Origin: G963662675 sp963676845
GTDB lineage: Bacteria > Bacteroidota > Bacteroidia > Bacteroidales > Prolixibacteraceae
Direction of reading: 5' to 3'
NCBI GenBank assembly: GCA_963676845.2
Contig: CAXXKK010000019.1
Span: 1 to 64,000, forward strand
Length of the DNA stretch: 64,000 nucleotides
Of this stretch, positions 25,933-36,588 are shown piece after piece (positions within the stretch are counted from its first letter, which is position 1; every line of letters starts with the position of its first letter). Under the pieces are notes generated by a model. The model ran no database searches. It saw nothing but the letters and a program-made list of their open reading frames with translations, and was not told the origin of the DNA. Position numbers and translations under genes: made by a program.

Positions 25933-28369
25933 CTATCTCTTACTTAACATATCGAAGTTTCTATTAGGAGTTAAAGCTTTTGTTACTTTTCCTGCAGAAA
26001 TTTCAGAACCTACTTCAAATTCAGCATTTGCATTAACTTTTAACGCTGAAGCACCAACTTTTAAAGTATAGGTTCCAGCTTCAACAATCCAGCTTGTAGT
26101 CGCTTCATCAAACGAAGCAATATCCTCAGCAGAAATTGTGAAACTTAAGGTTTCAGTTTCTCCGGGCTGTAACAGTTTTGTTTTATCGAAAGCAGTTAAT
26201 TCTTCTTCCGGTTTTTCCAATTTCACATCAGGAGCGCTCACGTAAACCTCAACAACTTCACGACCGGCAACTGATCCTGTATTCGTTACATCGATAGCTA
26301 CTGTAAGCGAACCATCAAAAGTAGTTGATCCAAGCTGAAGGTTGCTGTATTCAAAAGTTGTATACGATTTTCCATATCCAAATTCATAAGAAACAGGAAC
26401 ATCAAATGTATTATAATAACGATAACCAACATAGATATCATCATCATAGACTGTTTCAAATGGAGTACGTGACATCAATGAGAAACCAGAAAGATCAGCA
26501 GCATCATCTGTCTCTCCTCCAATTTCATACCCAGGAAACTGATCAGAAGAAGGGACATCATCATAAGAAACAGGAAATGTGACTGCCAGCTTACCGGAAG
26601 GATTTACTTTTCCCGTTAAAACATCCATCACAGAATTACCAGCTTCCAAACCAGGTTGCCAAGCTAAAAGAACAGCATCAGGAATATTTGTCCATGAGGC
26701 AGTTTCAATAACTCCACCAATATTTAATACAACAATTGCTTTTTTGCCTACCGCATTGGAAAGCATCAGTAACAGTCTTAATCAGATCTTTCTCTGTAGA
26801 TGTCAGGTAGAAATCACCCTCTACAGGTTCCCTATCTGCACCCTCACCAGAGTTACGACCAATTGTAATCAATGCAACATCTGCAGTAGAAGCCATCTGA
26901 GATGCCAATGATTTAGACACACTCATTTCTGTTACAGGAATTGTACCTCCCATTATTGCAGCCAATGGGTTTGCTGATAAATCAACTTTCGATTTTTCCA
27001 CTTTAATATATTCTTCGTAAACTGAAGTTAACTCGTTATCTGTTTCAAAACCAGCATTCGTTAGGCCTTCAATTAAAGAAACGGTATGTTTTTCGTTTAC
27101 ATCACCACTACCTGTACCTCCAGGGATAAATTCATAAGAAGTATTGCCAAAAGCAGCAACTTTTTTCAAATCATTAGAAATAGGAAGAGTTCCATTGTTT
27201 TCCAGCAATACCATGCCTGAAGCAGCTGCTTCGCGAGTAACAGCAGCATGAGCAGCCAAATCCGGATTACTTGAGAATTGATATCCATTATATCTTGGAG
27301 ATTTCAACATAATACGAAGCATATTTGCGACATTTCGGTCAATAATTGCTTCATCCAAAGTTCCGTCATTTACAGCATCCATAATTGCCATAATTGAAGT
27401 AGCCTGTCCAGGCATAAGCAAGTCATTACCTGCAACCATCTGAGCAACCGGATCGCTACCACCACCCCAGTCAGTCATCACATAACCATTAAAGCCCCAG
27501 TCATTACGAAGAATCTTAGTTAAAAGATCTTCACTCTCTGAAGTGTAAACTCCATTCACTTTATTATATGAAGACATTACAGTCCAGGGTTGAGATTCTT
27601 TTACCGCAATCTCAAAACCTCTTAAATAGATCTCGCGCAATGCTCTTTCACTAACAATTGTATTCACAGACATACGGTTTGTTTCGGAATTATTAACCGC
27701 AAAGTGCTTGATGGAAGTACCTACACCATTTGATTGAATTCCATTCACCATTGCTGCTGCAATCTTACCAGCAATCAGCGGATCTTCAGAGTAATACTCG
27801 AAGTTACGTCCACAAAGCGGATTGCGTTGAATATTCAATGCCGGAGCAAGAATTATATCTGATCCATATTCCAGCACCTCATTACCCATTGCCTGACCGA
27901 CTTTGTAAACCATATCAGTATCCCAGGTTGATGCCAAAACAGTACCAATTGGGAATGCGGTACAATAATATGTATTCTCCGTATCACCATCACGAACAGG
28001 AGTAATTCTTAGTCCTGCAGGACCATCAGACAATACTTGTGAAGAAATACCTAATTCAGGATACTCAGCAGTAAAACCAGCTGCTCCAGGCAAATAAGTT
28101 CTGATTCCATCAACCATAGTTTGATACCCTACACTCATTTGATCATCTGCAGGAGAACTAAACATAGCCTCCAATGAATCAGGCAAGCCCATGTGCATAC
28201 CTGTTCCCACAACTAACTGAGCTTTTTGCTCAAGGGTCATCTGGGAAATTATCTCCTGAATTTTTTCTTCATCAGACTGACTTACCTCAGTCGATGTACA
28301 TTGCACAAATAGGCTAACTGCAAAAACTATCCATGCAAATTTTTTCATTTTAAGTAACAAGGTTTTCAT
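25933..28369 (-). pseudogene. Second GH3 beta-glycosidase lipoprotein, split by one frameshift
   Basis: Frame 26705-28369 carries a lipoprotein signal (LFVQC), the catalytic barrel (nucleophile in GYVMTDWGGG) and part of the second domain up to VTDAF. Frame 25933-26766 continues from GKKAIVVLNIGG to the end. Alignment with the intact paralog (DAFHAQGKKVIVVLNVGG) shows one surplus base within 26755-26758 (T-T pair, plus strand). Removing it yields a protein of about 811 residues. All GH3 motifs are present, so the lesion is recent or artefactual. Confidence 0.88.
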
Positions 28370-28722
28370 TTTTCAAAATTTAGTTTATTCAATAAATCCA
28401 TTTCTAAAGATCATATTCTGCAAATAAATTAATCCCGAAAGTTGTTGCTCACAAACGGCAAGGCATAATACAACCCAATATTCCCATGTATGCCCTCTGT
28501 CCCGAACACGGAACTAATAAGGAATTCCTGCTTCAGCCACAGCCAGAACAAATTCAGTATTTGCTTTGAAAATAAAATCATCATATACACAATCGAGAAA
28601 CCACTTTAAGGCATGCTCAACTTAAAATATTAAAAGTAAGAAAAATAACTATAACCCCCTCTAAAACAGAAATCAACAAATTCATTCCGCCATTCATTTT
28701 AAGTGAAATATCCCTAAAAACA
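28370..28722. other. Gene-free stretch upstream of the second GH3 gene
   Basis: About 350 bp with no supportable ORF on either strand, no tRNA-like or riboswitch-like fold that I can recognise, and no repeated motif. It must contain the GH3 promoter. The segment 28440-28560 is less AT-rich than its surroundings. Confidence 0.4.
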
Positions 28723-28754
28723 GAAAAGGCTTTCACATACATGCGAAAGCCTTT
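28723..28754 (-). terminator. Terminator of nrdJ
   Basis: 10-bp stem AAAGGCTTTC / GAAAGCCTTT (28725-28734, 28745-28754), 10-base loop, short T-run on the minus strand, 28 bases past the nrdJ stop. Confidence 0.75.
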
Positions 28755-28782
28755 CTACTTAAAAAACTGAATTGATTGGTTG

Positions 28783-31338
28783 TTATCCACATTTGGATGA
28801 TCCACAGTCAGGGCAAGTAAGACACCCTTCCTGATATATCACATTTTTAGAACCACATTCACCGCAAGTTGCACCTTCAACAATGGTTCCATTAGGAATA
28901 TATTTTTTCAATGCACGAGCCACACCAGCTTTCCAACTATTAATTGTGTCATTATCGAGCTGAAGACTTGTTACTGTATCAACTACTTTATGGATTGGCA
29001 TTCCATGACGAAGAACTCCAGATATTAATTTCGCATAATTCCAAAATACAGGATTAAATTTAAATGAAAGTCCTTCTATCGTTGTTTTATAACCACGTTT
29101 ATTTACATATTGAAAATCATAGCGAGAATTACCTTCCTCGTCACGACTTTTAATAATTTTTCCTTTTGTTACTGAACGAGGCAACAAAATTCCATCTTCA
29201 TCATCTTGCAACCCTGTAAAGATTTCATAAGGAAGATCATTAACCAAGCCAATAAACGCAACCCATTTATCTTTGTTATTCTGGAAACGCACAACATCAG
29301 CTTCCAAGATATCAGGACGTTTAGTTGGGAAAATAGAGTTCGATTTCTTTCCCTCTTTTTTATTTGAAATAAGTACGCCTGAACGAGATCCGTCACGATA
29401 AACAGTTACTCCTTTGCACCCACTTTTCCAAGCCTCAATATATAACTCACCGACTAAATCTTCCTCAACATCTGCAGGCAGATTAATGGTAACACTAATT
29501 GAGTGGTCTACCCATTTCTGTACACGTCCCTGCATGCGCACTTTATTCAGCCAATCCACATCATTTGAAGTTGCTTTATAGTACGGTGATTTTTCGACTA
29601 AAGCATCAATCTCCTCTTGAGTATAGCTATCTTTCTTTTTAATACCATTTGCTTCCATCCATGTTATAAATTTATGATGGAACACAGTGTATTCTTCCCA
29701 GCTATCACCAACTTCATCAACAAAGTCAACACGAATGTCTTTATCATTTGGATTAACTTTACGACGACGTTTATAAACCGGCATAAATACAGGCTCAATT
29801 CCAGAAGTAGTCTGAGTCATTAAACTTGTTGTTCCTGTAGGAGCAATGGTTAAAAGAGCAATATTACGCCTTCCATATTTCACCATTTCCTGGTACAATG
29901 CTTCATCTTCTGCTTTAATACGATTAATCATTGGGTTATTAACCTCCCGCTCAGCATCGTAAATTGTAAATGCTCCACGTTCTTTTGCCATATTCACAGA
30001 TGAGCGATAAGCTTCTACTGCAATTGTTTTATGTATTTCTTCGCTAAAGTCGGTGGCATCATCAGATCCGTAACGCAGGTTTAATGCAGCAAGCATATCT
30101 CCTTCAGCAGTAATCCCAACACCGGTACGTCTTCCTTCCTTTGCTTTACCGTGAATTTTCTCCCACAACTTACGCTCTGTAAATTTAATCACCTCATCCT
30201 CAGGATCTGATTCAATTTTAGAAATTATAGCTTCAATTTTTTCCAGTTCAAGATCGATGATATCATCCATTATACGTTGTGCATAACCAACATGCTCCTT
30301 AAATTTATCGAAGTTGAACTTCGCTTTTTCTGTAAATGAATTATCAACATATGAAAACAGATTTAAAGCCAACAAACGGCAGCTATCGTATGGACAAAGA
30401 GGAATTTCACCACAAGGATTAGTAGACACAGTACGATATCCCAAATCAGCATAACAATCAGGAACTGATTCTTTAATTATTGTATCCCAAAATAAAATTC
30501 CTGGCTCTGCTGATTCCCATGCATTATGGACAATTTTACTCCATAACGAACCTGCATTAATATTTTTGGTGTATTTAGGATCTTCAGAATTAATTGGATA
30601 TTGCTGAGTGTATGGTTTGCCACTTTCAACTGATTGCATAAAATCGTCATGAATCTTAACAGAGACATTCGCACCGGTAACCTTACCCTGCTCCAATTTG
30701 GCATCAATAAATTTTTCTGAATCAGGATGCTTAATTGAAACTGATAACATTAATGCTCCCCTTCTTCCATCTTGTGCAACCTCACGCGTTGAATTAGAAT
30801 AACGTTCCATAAAAGGAACAATACCTGTTGACGTTAAAGCAGAGTTCTTTACTGGAGAACCCTTGGGACGGATGTGTGAAAGATCATGACCAACACCACC
30901 ACGTCTCTTCATCAACTGAACCTGCTCCTGGTCTATTTTCATGATACCGCCATATGAATCAGAATCACCTTCGTTTCCAACTACAAAACAATTGGAAAGG
31001 GAAGCAATTTGATAATCGTTACCAATACCAGTCATAGGTCCACCCTGAGGGACAATGTACTTGAAATCCTTTAATAATTGATAAATCAATTTTTCATCCA
31101 TTGGATTTTCGTACTTCTTCTCGATTCTGGCAATTTCTTTTGCCAGTCGTTTGTGCATATCATCCGGAGACAACTCATAAATATTACCAAAGGAGTCTTT
31201 CAGAGCATATTTATTTACCCATACCCTTGCCGCTAAGTCATCACCATTAAAATACCTTAATGATTCTCTGAACGCTTCGTCCTGAGAAAAAGTCTTTTTA
31301 CCTACATGAGGTTCCATTGCCACATTTTTTACTGCCAT
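28783..31338 (-). CDS. nrdJ: Adenosylcobalamin-dependent ribonucleotide reductase (class II)
   Basis: 851 residues. Makes deoxyribonucleotides using a B12-generated thiyl radical, with or without oxygen. Catalytic region: C117 in LSNCFVV (redox Cys), NPCGEIPL (307-314) with N307, C309 (radical Cys) and E311, and PTGTTSLMTQTTSGIEP (phosphate-binding). The C-terminus has a Cys-rich zinc-ribbon-like tail (CGECGS ... CPDCGSSKCG, last 27 residues), typical of the long bacterial NrdJ form that supplies the reducing thiols. I see no cobalamin riboswitch or NrdR-box pair upstream. Confidence 0.93.
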   Translation of the reverse strand: MAVKNVAMEPHVGKKTFSQDEAFRESLRYFNGDDLAARVWVNKYALKDSFGNIYELSPDDMHKRLAKEIARIEKKYENPMDEKLIYQLLKDFKYIVPQGGPMTGIGNDYQIASLSNCFVVGNEGDSDSYGGIMKIDQEQVQLMKRRGGVGHDLSHIRPKGSPVKNSALTSTGIVPFMERYSNSTREVAQDGRRGALMLSVSIKHPDSEKFIDAKLEQGKVTGANVSVKIHDDFMQSVESGKPYTQQYPINSEDPKYTKNINAGSLWSKIVHNAWESAEPGILFWDTIIKESVPDCYADLGYRTVSTNPCGEIPLCPYDSCRLLALNLFSYVDNSFTEKAKFNFDKFKEHVGYAQRIMDDIIDLELEKIEAIISKIESDPEDEVIKFTERKLWEKIHGKAKEGRRTGVGITAEGDMLAALNLRYGSDDATDFSEEIHKTIAVEAYRSSVNMAKERGAFTIYDAEREVNNPMINRIKAEDEALYQEMVKYGRRNIALLTIAPTGTTSLMTQTTSGIEPVFMPVYKRRRKVNPNDKDIRVDFVDEVGDSWEEYTVFHHKFITWMEANGIKKKDSYTQEEIDALVEKSPYYKATSNDVDWLNKVRMQGRVQKWVDHSISVTINLPADVEEDLVGELYIEAWKSGCKGVTVYRDGSRSGVLISNKKEGKKSNSIFPTKRPDILEADVVRFQNNKDKWVAFIGLVNDLPYEIFTGLQDDEDGILLPRSVTKGKIIKSRDEEGNSRYDFQYVNKRGYKTTIEGLSFKFNPVFWNYAKLISGVLRHGMPIHKVVDTVTSLQLDNDTINSWKAGVARALKKYIPNGTIVEGATCGECGSKNVIYQEGCLTCPDCGSSKCG

Positions 31339-31664
31339 ACACTAAGAATATTAAAATCAGTTTCGAATTAAATAGTTGTGAGATCAGAGAGTTACCAGTT
31401 TTATTCCCTTCCCGATTTGTACTATGCAAGATAACACCTCGAAAAACAAAAAAGAATACTATTTTTTTTCAGCATCCCGAAAGTTATCAACTTCAACATG
31501 TTAGTTTACTCATTTTCTGATCTTTAAGTTTTTGATAATTAAATAAAGTTTACCAAAAAGAAAAATTAATGGGAATAACTACCAAAAAATGTTAACAAAA
31601 TACAAACAACTGTAATCCAAAAAATAAGGGGTAAAAAACAAGAACAAATAGCTAGAGAAAGAAT
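31339..31664. other. 326-bp gap upstream of nrdJ
   Basis: Strongly AT-rich. I looked for a cobalamin riboswitch (B12-box GCCACTG-like) and for paired NrdR boxes and found neither. No ORF is supportable. It should contain the nrdJ promoter; no clear TTTG/TAnnTTTG pair with proper spacing stood out. Confidence 0.4.
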
Positions 31665-32900
31665 TTATTTGTTAAAAACTTTTTTCATAATACTTGCAGT
31701 ACTGCCTAAATTTTCACGTATAAAACAATCGCATCCAAGCTCAATTTCCTTCAGCTTTTTATGATCCTTGATCAAATCATCCAGACACAAACGCAATTCA
31801 CTAAAATCAGACACAGAGAAAGCCAGTTTTCGATTCACCAACTCAACGGCTTCCTGAAATTTCAGATATTTGGGGCCAAATAAAACAGGGACATTATAAA
31901 TAGCAGCCTCCAGCGTATTATGAATTCCAACACCAAAACCACCACCGATATAAGCAACATCTGCATATTGATATACACTTGACAAAATACCAATAGAATC
32001 AATCACCAGAATACGAAAATCCTGAATATTATTGTTAGCCTGCGAGAACCTAACAGCATCTTCCGGAAGAGATACTATTAACCGCTTAATATTAGCTTCC
32101 TTTACCTCGTGAGGAGCAAAAATCATTTTTACCGACTTATTATGAACCAGATATTCGGCCAAAATCTTTTCATCAGGCTCCCAGGAACTTCCCGCAACAA
32201 CCAAAACAGAATCTCCCTTAAACTGCTGAATCAAATCCAATTTCTTAGGATTTGAAGCAATTTCCGCAACTCGATCAAAACGCGTATCACCTGTTATCGA
32301 ATAATTATTCAAATTGATTTTGGAAAGTAAATCTGCAGACTGTTTATTTTGCACAAAAAAATACTCCACCTTATCCAACAAACTACGATACCACTTCGCC
32401 CTAAAATTATTCTTGAAAAACAACTGATCAGGCCTAAAAATAACCGAAACCAAATACAAAGGAACATCACGAGCAAAAAGCTCATCCATATAATTCTTCC
32501 AAAATTCATATTTGATAAAAAAGGCAAGCTCTGGTTTTACCAGATCCAGGAATTTTCTGGCATTTGCCCTGGTGTCAATCGGCAAATAGCAAATATAATC
32601 CGCCTGTTCATAATCTTTTCGAACCTCATACCCAGAAGGAGAAAAAAAAGTCAATAATATTTTATAATGAGGAAGTTCTTTTTTAATAGATTCAATCAAA
32701 GGACGCCCTTGCTCAAACTCTCCAAGAGAGGCACAATGCACCCAAACAAGAGGAGAATTATCGCTTTTTAAATGTTCTTTTAAATAAGGGAACACAGATT
32801 GTTGACCACTTCTCCAAAGTCTGGCCTTCTCATTAAAGAAAGAAGCGACATTGGCAGCAAAACGATAGAATTGTATCCCGAGTTGATAAATCAGGTTCAT
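31665..32900 (-). CDS. waaA: 3-deoxy-D-manno-octulosonic acid (Kdo) transferase
   Basis: 411 residues. Attaches Kdo to lipid A at the inner membrane during LPS assembly. GT30 features: WVHCASLGEFEQG (about 53-65) with the conserved catalytic Glu, YLPIDT, FIKYEFWKNY, and a C-terminal GT-B nucleotide-sugar site around GGGFGVGIHNTLEAA. Length agrees with the family. An N-terminal hydrophobic stretch probably anchors it. Confidence 0.93.
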   Translation of the reverse strand: MNLIYQLGIQFYRFAANVASFFNEKARLWRSGQQSVFPYLKEHLKSDNSPLVWVHCASLGEFEQGRPLIESIKKELPHYKILLTFFSPSGYEVRKDYEQADYICYLPIDTRANARKFLDLVKPELAFFIKYEFWKNYMDELFARDVPLYLVSVIFRPDQLFFKNNFRAKWYRSLLDKVEYFFVQNKQSADLLSKINLNNYSITGDTRFDRVAEIASNPKKLDLIQQFKGDSVLVVAGSSWEPDEKILAEYLVHNKSVKMIFAPHEVKEANIKRLIVSLPEDAVRFSQANNNIQDFRILVIDSIGILSSVYQYADVAYIGGGFGVGIHNTLEAAIYNVPVLFGPKYLKFQEAVELVNRKLAFSVSDFSELRLCLDDLIKDHKKLKEIELGCDCFIRENLGSTASIMKKVFNK

Positions 32901-32964
32901 TTTTCAAAAATAGAAGATTGTAAATGTAACGAATAGTTTTTACAGATATTGAGCAAGCATAAAA

Positions 32965-33438
32965 TCAACTTTGTTGCGACTGTAAATATCCAACATCTTT
33001 TTTTAAACCAGGCGCCATCGAAGCCTCAACAGCCAACTGATCGCATCGTTCGTTCCCAGGAATATTGGCATGACCTTTCACCCAAACAAAACGAACCTGA
33101 TGCTTTTTATACACATCCAGGAACCTCATCCACAAATCAGCATTCTTCTTGCCTTTAAAATGCTTCTTCACCCATCCCCAGACCCACTTTTTCTCAACAG
33201 CATCTACCACATATTTAGAGTCGGAATAAATGACCACATGACTATTATCAACTTTTAATGCCTCTAAACCAACAATAACAGCCAGCAGTTCCATTCTATT
33301 ATTTGTTGTTAATTCGTACCCCTCTGAAAGCTCTTTCCGGTGCTGCCCTGACATTAAAACTACGCCATAGCCTCCCGGACCAGGATTGCCTTTTGCAGCA
33401 CCATCTGTATACATTATAATCTGCGGGGTTGTTGCCAT
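32965..33438 (-). CDS. rnhA: Ribonuclease HI
   Basis: 157 residues. Cleaves RNA in RNA-DNA hybrids. Catalytic residues: D12 in MYTDGAAKGNPGPGG, E50 in NRMELLAV, D73 in IYSDSKYV and D133 in GNERCDQLA, plus H123. All are present. Single-domain form without an N-terminal hybrid-binding domain. Confidence 0.95.
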   Translation of the reverse strand: MATTPQIIMYTDGAAKGNPGPGGYGVVLMSGQHRKELSEGYELTTNNRMELLAVIVGLEALKVDNSHVVIYSDSKYVVDAVEKKWVWGWVKKHFKGKKNADLWMRFLDVYKKHQVRFVWVKGHANIPGNERCDQLAVEASMAPGLKKDVGYLQSQQS

Positions 33439-33497
33439 TTTTTATCTTTTTATGCAAAGATAATAATAGTTGTTTCTGTGATTAATGTTAAGCCAAA

Positions 33498-33526
33498 TAA
33501 AAAGGCCACTCAATCGAGCAGCCTTC
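33498..33526 (-). terminator. Terminator after queA
   Basis: Minus strand AAGGC-TGCTCGATTGAGTG-GCCTT with inner CTC/GAG pairing and a T-run. It lies about 24 bases past the queA stop and ends the DUF3098-uppP-truB-queA run. Confidence 0.75.
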
Positions 33527-33549
33527 AGTATATTTTATAAAAAATTGAA

Positions 33550-34599
33550 TTATAAAATCAACATTGCATCACCATAAGTCCCAAAACGATATCCTTCCTT
33601 AATTGCTTCCTTATATGCATTCATTACAAAGTCGTATCCTCCAAATGCAGCCACCATCATCAACAATGTTGAAAGAGGCAAATGGAAATTCGTAATCATC
33701 CTGTTAGCAACACTAAATTCATATGGAGGAAAAATAAATTTATTAGTCCATCCCTCAAAAGGATTCAACAATCCCTGTGTTGAAACTGAACTTTCCAATG
33801 TTCGCATAACCGTAGTCCCCACAGCACAAACATTTTTCTTTTCCTTTTTAGCATTATTTACAAGCTTGCAAGCTTCCTCCGGAATCCAAATTTGTTCCGA
33901 GTCCATTTTATGTTTTGTCAGGTCTTCTACATCAACACTTCTGAAATTTCCCAATCCAACATGCAGGGTAACGAAACTAAAATCAACACCAATAATCTCT
34001 AATCTTTTCATCAGCTCGCGACTAAAATGCAAACCAGCAGTTGGGGCAGCTACAGCACCCTCGCGTTTTGCAAAAATAGTCTGGTAACGATCTTTATCTT
34101 CAGGCTGCACAGGACGTTGAATAAACTTTGGCAGAGGTGTTTCTCCTAAACTATAAAGAGTTTCCTTAAACTCATCATATGGTCCATCAAAAAGGAAACG
34201 TAATGTTCTTCCACGAGACGTTGTATTATCAATAACCTCAGCAACCAACAAATCATCATCACCAAAGTATAGTTTGTTTCCGATACGAATTTTCCTTGCA
34301 GGATCTACCAACACATCCCATAAACGTTGTTCACGGTTTAACTCACGAAGCAAGAAAACTTCAATCTCAGCACCTGTTTTCTCTTTATTCCCATACAATC
34401 TTGCCGGAAAAACTTTAGTATCATTAAACACCAACACATCTTTATCATTGAAATACTCCGTCATATCTTTAAATGTACGGTGTTCAATCTCTTGTGTGTC
34501 ACGATGAAGAACCATCAACTTTGATTCATCACGGTTATCTTCAGGGTGTAATGCAACTAATTCCTCTGGCAAATTAAATTTAAACTTGGATAATTTCAT
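33550..34599 (-). CDS. queA: S-adenosylmethionine:tRNA ribosyltransferase-isomerase
   Basis: 349 residues. Transfers the ribosyl part of SAM to preQ1 in tRNA, giving epoxyqueuosine at wobble position 34. Family landmarks: FNFPEEL-type start (KFNLPEELVALHP), VFNDTKVFPARL, APTAGLHF and NRMITNFHLPLSTLLMMVAAF. Full length. Follows truB in a conserved Bacteroidota order. Confidence 0.95.
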   Translation of the reverse strand: MKLSKFKFNLPEELVALHPEDNRDESKLMVLHRDTQEIEHRTFKDMTEYFNDKDVLVFNDTKVFPARLYGNKEKTGAEIEVFLLRELNREQRLWDVLVDPARKIRIGNKLYFGDDDLLVAEVIDNTTSRGRTLRFLFDGPYDEFKETLYSLGETPLPKFIQRPVQPEDKDRYQTIFAKREGAVAAPTAGLHFSRELMKRLEIIGVDFSFVTLHVGLGNFRSVDVEDLTKHKMDSEQIWIPEEACKLVNNAKKEKKNVCAVGTTVMRTLESSVSTQGLLNPFEGWTNKFIFPPYEFSVANRMITNFHLPLSTLLMMVAAFGGYDFVMNAYKEAIKEGYRFGTYGDAMLIL

Positions 34600-34699
34600 A
34601 TGTATTTAATATCGATTTTTTCGTTTATAATTGGGGAATATTCCGATTGCCCTAGATAGCAATTTCGCAATTCACAAGTGACCTTTTACGCAACAAATA

Positions 34700-35413
34700 T
34701 CAATTTGTTACATATTGATCTATTTTTTCTAAAAAATTTTTAATCAAAATAGCATCTTCAACTCTAAAGTCCCCTATTTTAGTACGTTTCAACCCCACCA
34801 AATAAGCTCCACTATTAAGCAATTTGCCAATATCACGAGCCAAAGCCCTTATATATGTCCCCTTGCTACAAACTACTCGTATTACTAATTTTGTTTGGGA
34901 AAACTCTAAAACTTCAATTTCGTTTATCTTAATTGGCTTTGGGTTCAGCTTTACATCTTCACCTTTACGTGCGTGAGTATATGCTCTCTTTCCACTAACC
35001 TTTACAGCACTAAAGACAGGAGGGACTTGCATCTGCTCTCCAATAAAAGCATTTAAAACAACATCAACTATCTCTCTTGTAATATGCTCTGTTGGGTATT
35101 GATCATCCTCCTCGGTTTCCAGATCAAAAGAAGGAGTGGTTGCTCCTAATTTCAGAGTAGCAATATATTCCTTTTCCTGTGCCTGAAGGCTTTCTATCTT
35201 CTTTGTTGCTTTTCCAGTACACAGAATCATTAATCCTGTTGCCTTTGGATCAAGGGTTCCGGCGTGCCCCACTTTAAGCTTTTTAATCCCTAAAGCACGG
35301 CAAAGGTTATTTCGAACTTTCTGCACCAAATCAAATGATGTCCAGTCCAAGTCCTTATCAAAAAGTAATATTTCTCCAGCCTGAAAGTCGTATTTCTTGG
35401 GATTATCGCCCAT
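34700..35413 (-). CDS. truB: tRNA pseudouridine-55 synthase
   Basis: 237 residues. Isomerises U55 in the T-loop of tRNAs. Catalytic Asp55 lies in KVGHAGTLDPKATGLMIL; PPVFSAVKVSGKRAYTHAR is also conserved. The C-terminus is short (no PUA domain), as in many Bacteroidota. 48 bases downstream of uppP. Confidence 0.95.
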   Translation of the reverse strand: MGDNPKKYDFQAGEILLFDKDLDWTSFDLVQKVRNNLCRALGIKKLKVGHAGTLDPKATGLMILCTGKATKKIESLQAQEKEYIATLKLGATTPSFDLETEEDDQYPTEHITREIVDVVLNAFIGEQMQVPPVFSAVKVSGKRAYTHARKGEDVKLNPKPIKINEIEVLEFSQTKLVIRVVCSKGTYIRALARDIGKLLNSGAYLVGLKRTKIGDFRVEDAILIKNFLEKIDQYVTN

Positions 35414-35461
35414 TAAATGATTCTTTTTAAGTTACCTGACAAAAATAAAAGCTTGTTTTTT

Positions 35462-36244
35462 TCAGGCTGCAAAAATAGCAATTAAGCCAATAATCAGACA
35501 GTAAATGGAAAAATAAATTAATTTACCTTTTTTTACGAGACTTATCATCCACTTGCAGGCCAACAATCCAGACACAAAAGCAGTGATAAAGCCAACAACC
35601 ATTGGAATGATCCCAACAGTAGATCTCGACATTGTTTCAGGATCAGTAAGATCAAGAAAGTTGGCACCAATAACAGGAAGCAATACCATTAGAAATGAAA
35701 ACCGAGCCATATCCTCTTTCTTCTTCCCCAACAACAAGCCTGTTGCAATTGTAGAACCGCTCCGCGAAATTCCGGGCATTACTGCTAATGCCTGAGCAAC
35801 TCCAATAACTAACGCATCAGGCATTTTTATTTCCTTTTCATTATTCTTTGCAAAATATGTGAACGCAAGTAACAAAGCAGTAACTAACAACATAGCCCCC
35901 ACCAAAACCAAACTCCCTGTAAACAAGCTTTCCACTTCTTCTTTAAACAGAATCCCCAAAATAGCTATGGGAATTGCTGAAATTAGGATATAAACCAAAT
36001 AACGTGTTTCTGCATTCCATTCAAACCGAAAAACTCCGGCACAAAGATCAATGATATCTTTTCGAAAAACGACTAGAGTACTCAATACTGTTGCCCCATG
36101 AACCAAAACAGTAAAAAGAAGATTATCATGACCTTCTACCCCTAGCAATGCATGTCCAATTTCCAAATGGCCACTTGAACTAACCGGCAGGAATTCTGTA
36201 AGACCCTGGATTAATCCTAATAAAAATGCGTGGAATATACTCAT
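35462..36244 (-). CDS. uppP: Undecaprenyl-diphosphatase
   Basis: 260 residues, integral membrane protein with about 8 hydrophobic helices. Recycles the C55 lipid carrier for peptidoglycan and glycans. Motifs GLTEFLPVSSSGHLEI (Glu and Ser-rich, about 14-29) and PGISRSGSTIATGLLLG (phosphate-binding Arg, about 155-171) are intact. The stop of the upstream DUF3098 gene is three bases away, so they are cotranscribed. Confidence 0.95.
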   Translation of the reverse strand: MSIFHAFLLGLIQGLTEFLPVSSSGHLEIGHALLGVEGHDNLLFTVLVHGATVLSTLVVFRKDIIDLCAGVFRFEWNAETRYLVYILISAIPIAILGILFKEEVESLFTGSLVLVGAMLLVTALLLAFTYFAKNNEKEIKMPDALVIGVAQALAVMPGISRSGSTIATGLLLGKKKEDMARFSFLMVLLPVIGANFLDLTDPETMSRSTVGIIPMVVGFITAFVSGLLACKWMISLVKKGKLIYFSIYCLIIGLIAIFAA

Positions 36245-36247
36245 GGA

Positions 36248-36508
36248 TTAGTTTTCTGAATCTGTCTTTGGTTTTTTCATGATGGCATATATCTCAAACA
36301 GAAAACCAAACAACAGAATCATAGGAGCAAAAGTTATTCGCCTAAAACTGAAAACTTCCGGATTAAAAACAGCATCGCTTTCACTTTTCCCTCCTACCAT
36401 AAGAATCAGCCCAACAATAATTATTACAAAACCGATTAACAACAGGCGGTAATTTTCTTTCGCAAGAGCAAATTGTTGTTCTACTTTTTGTTGTTCTTTT
36501 TTTGCCAT
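36248..36508 (-). CDS. DUF3098 small membrane protein
   Basis: 86 residues with two predicted transmembrane helices (about 23-40 and 60-78) and a charged N-terminus. The conserved block VFNPEVFSFRRITFAPMILLFGF is the DUF3098 hallmark. Such genes regularly precede uppP in Bacteroidota, implying a link to envelope assembly; function unknown. Confidence 0.85.
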   Translation of the reverse strand: MAKKEQQKVEQQFALAKENYRLLLIGFVIIIVGLILMVGGKSESDAVFNPEVFSFRRITFAPMILLFGFLFEIYAIMKKPKTDSEN

Positions 36509-36588
36509 ATCAAAATATAATGATGTTCAAAAATAGTCAATAATATTAGTATACAAACTTGAAATTAAGAAAATAACGAAATAGTAAA

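Noticed and set aside
31339..31664. Cobalamin riboswitch or NrdR boxes upstream of nrdJ
   Set aside because: No B12-box or paired NrdR consensus is visible in the gap.
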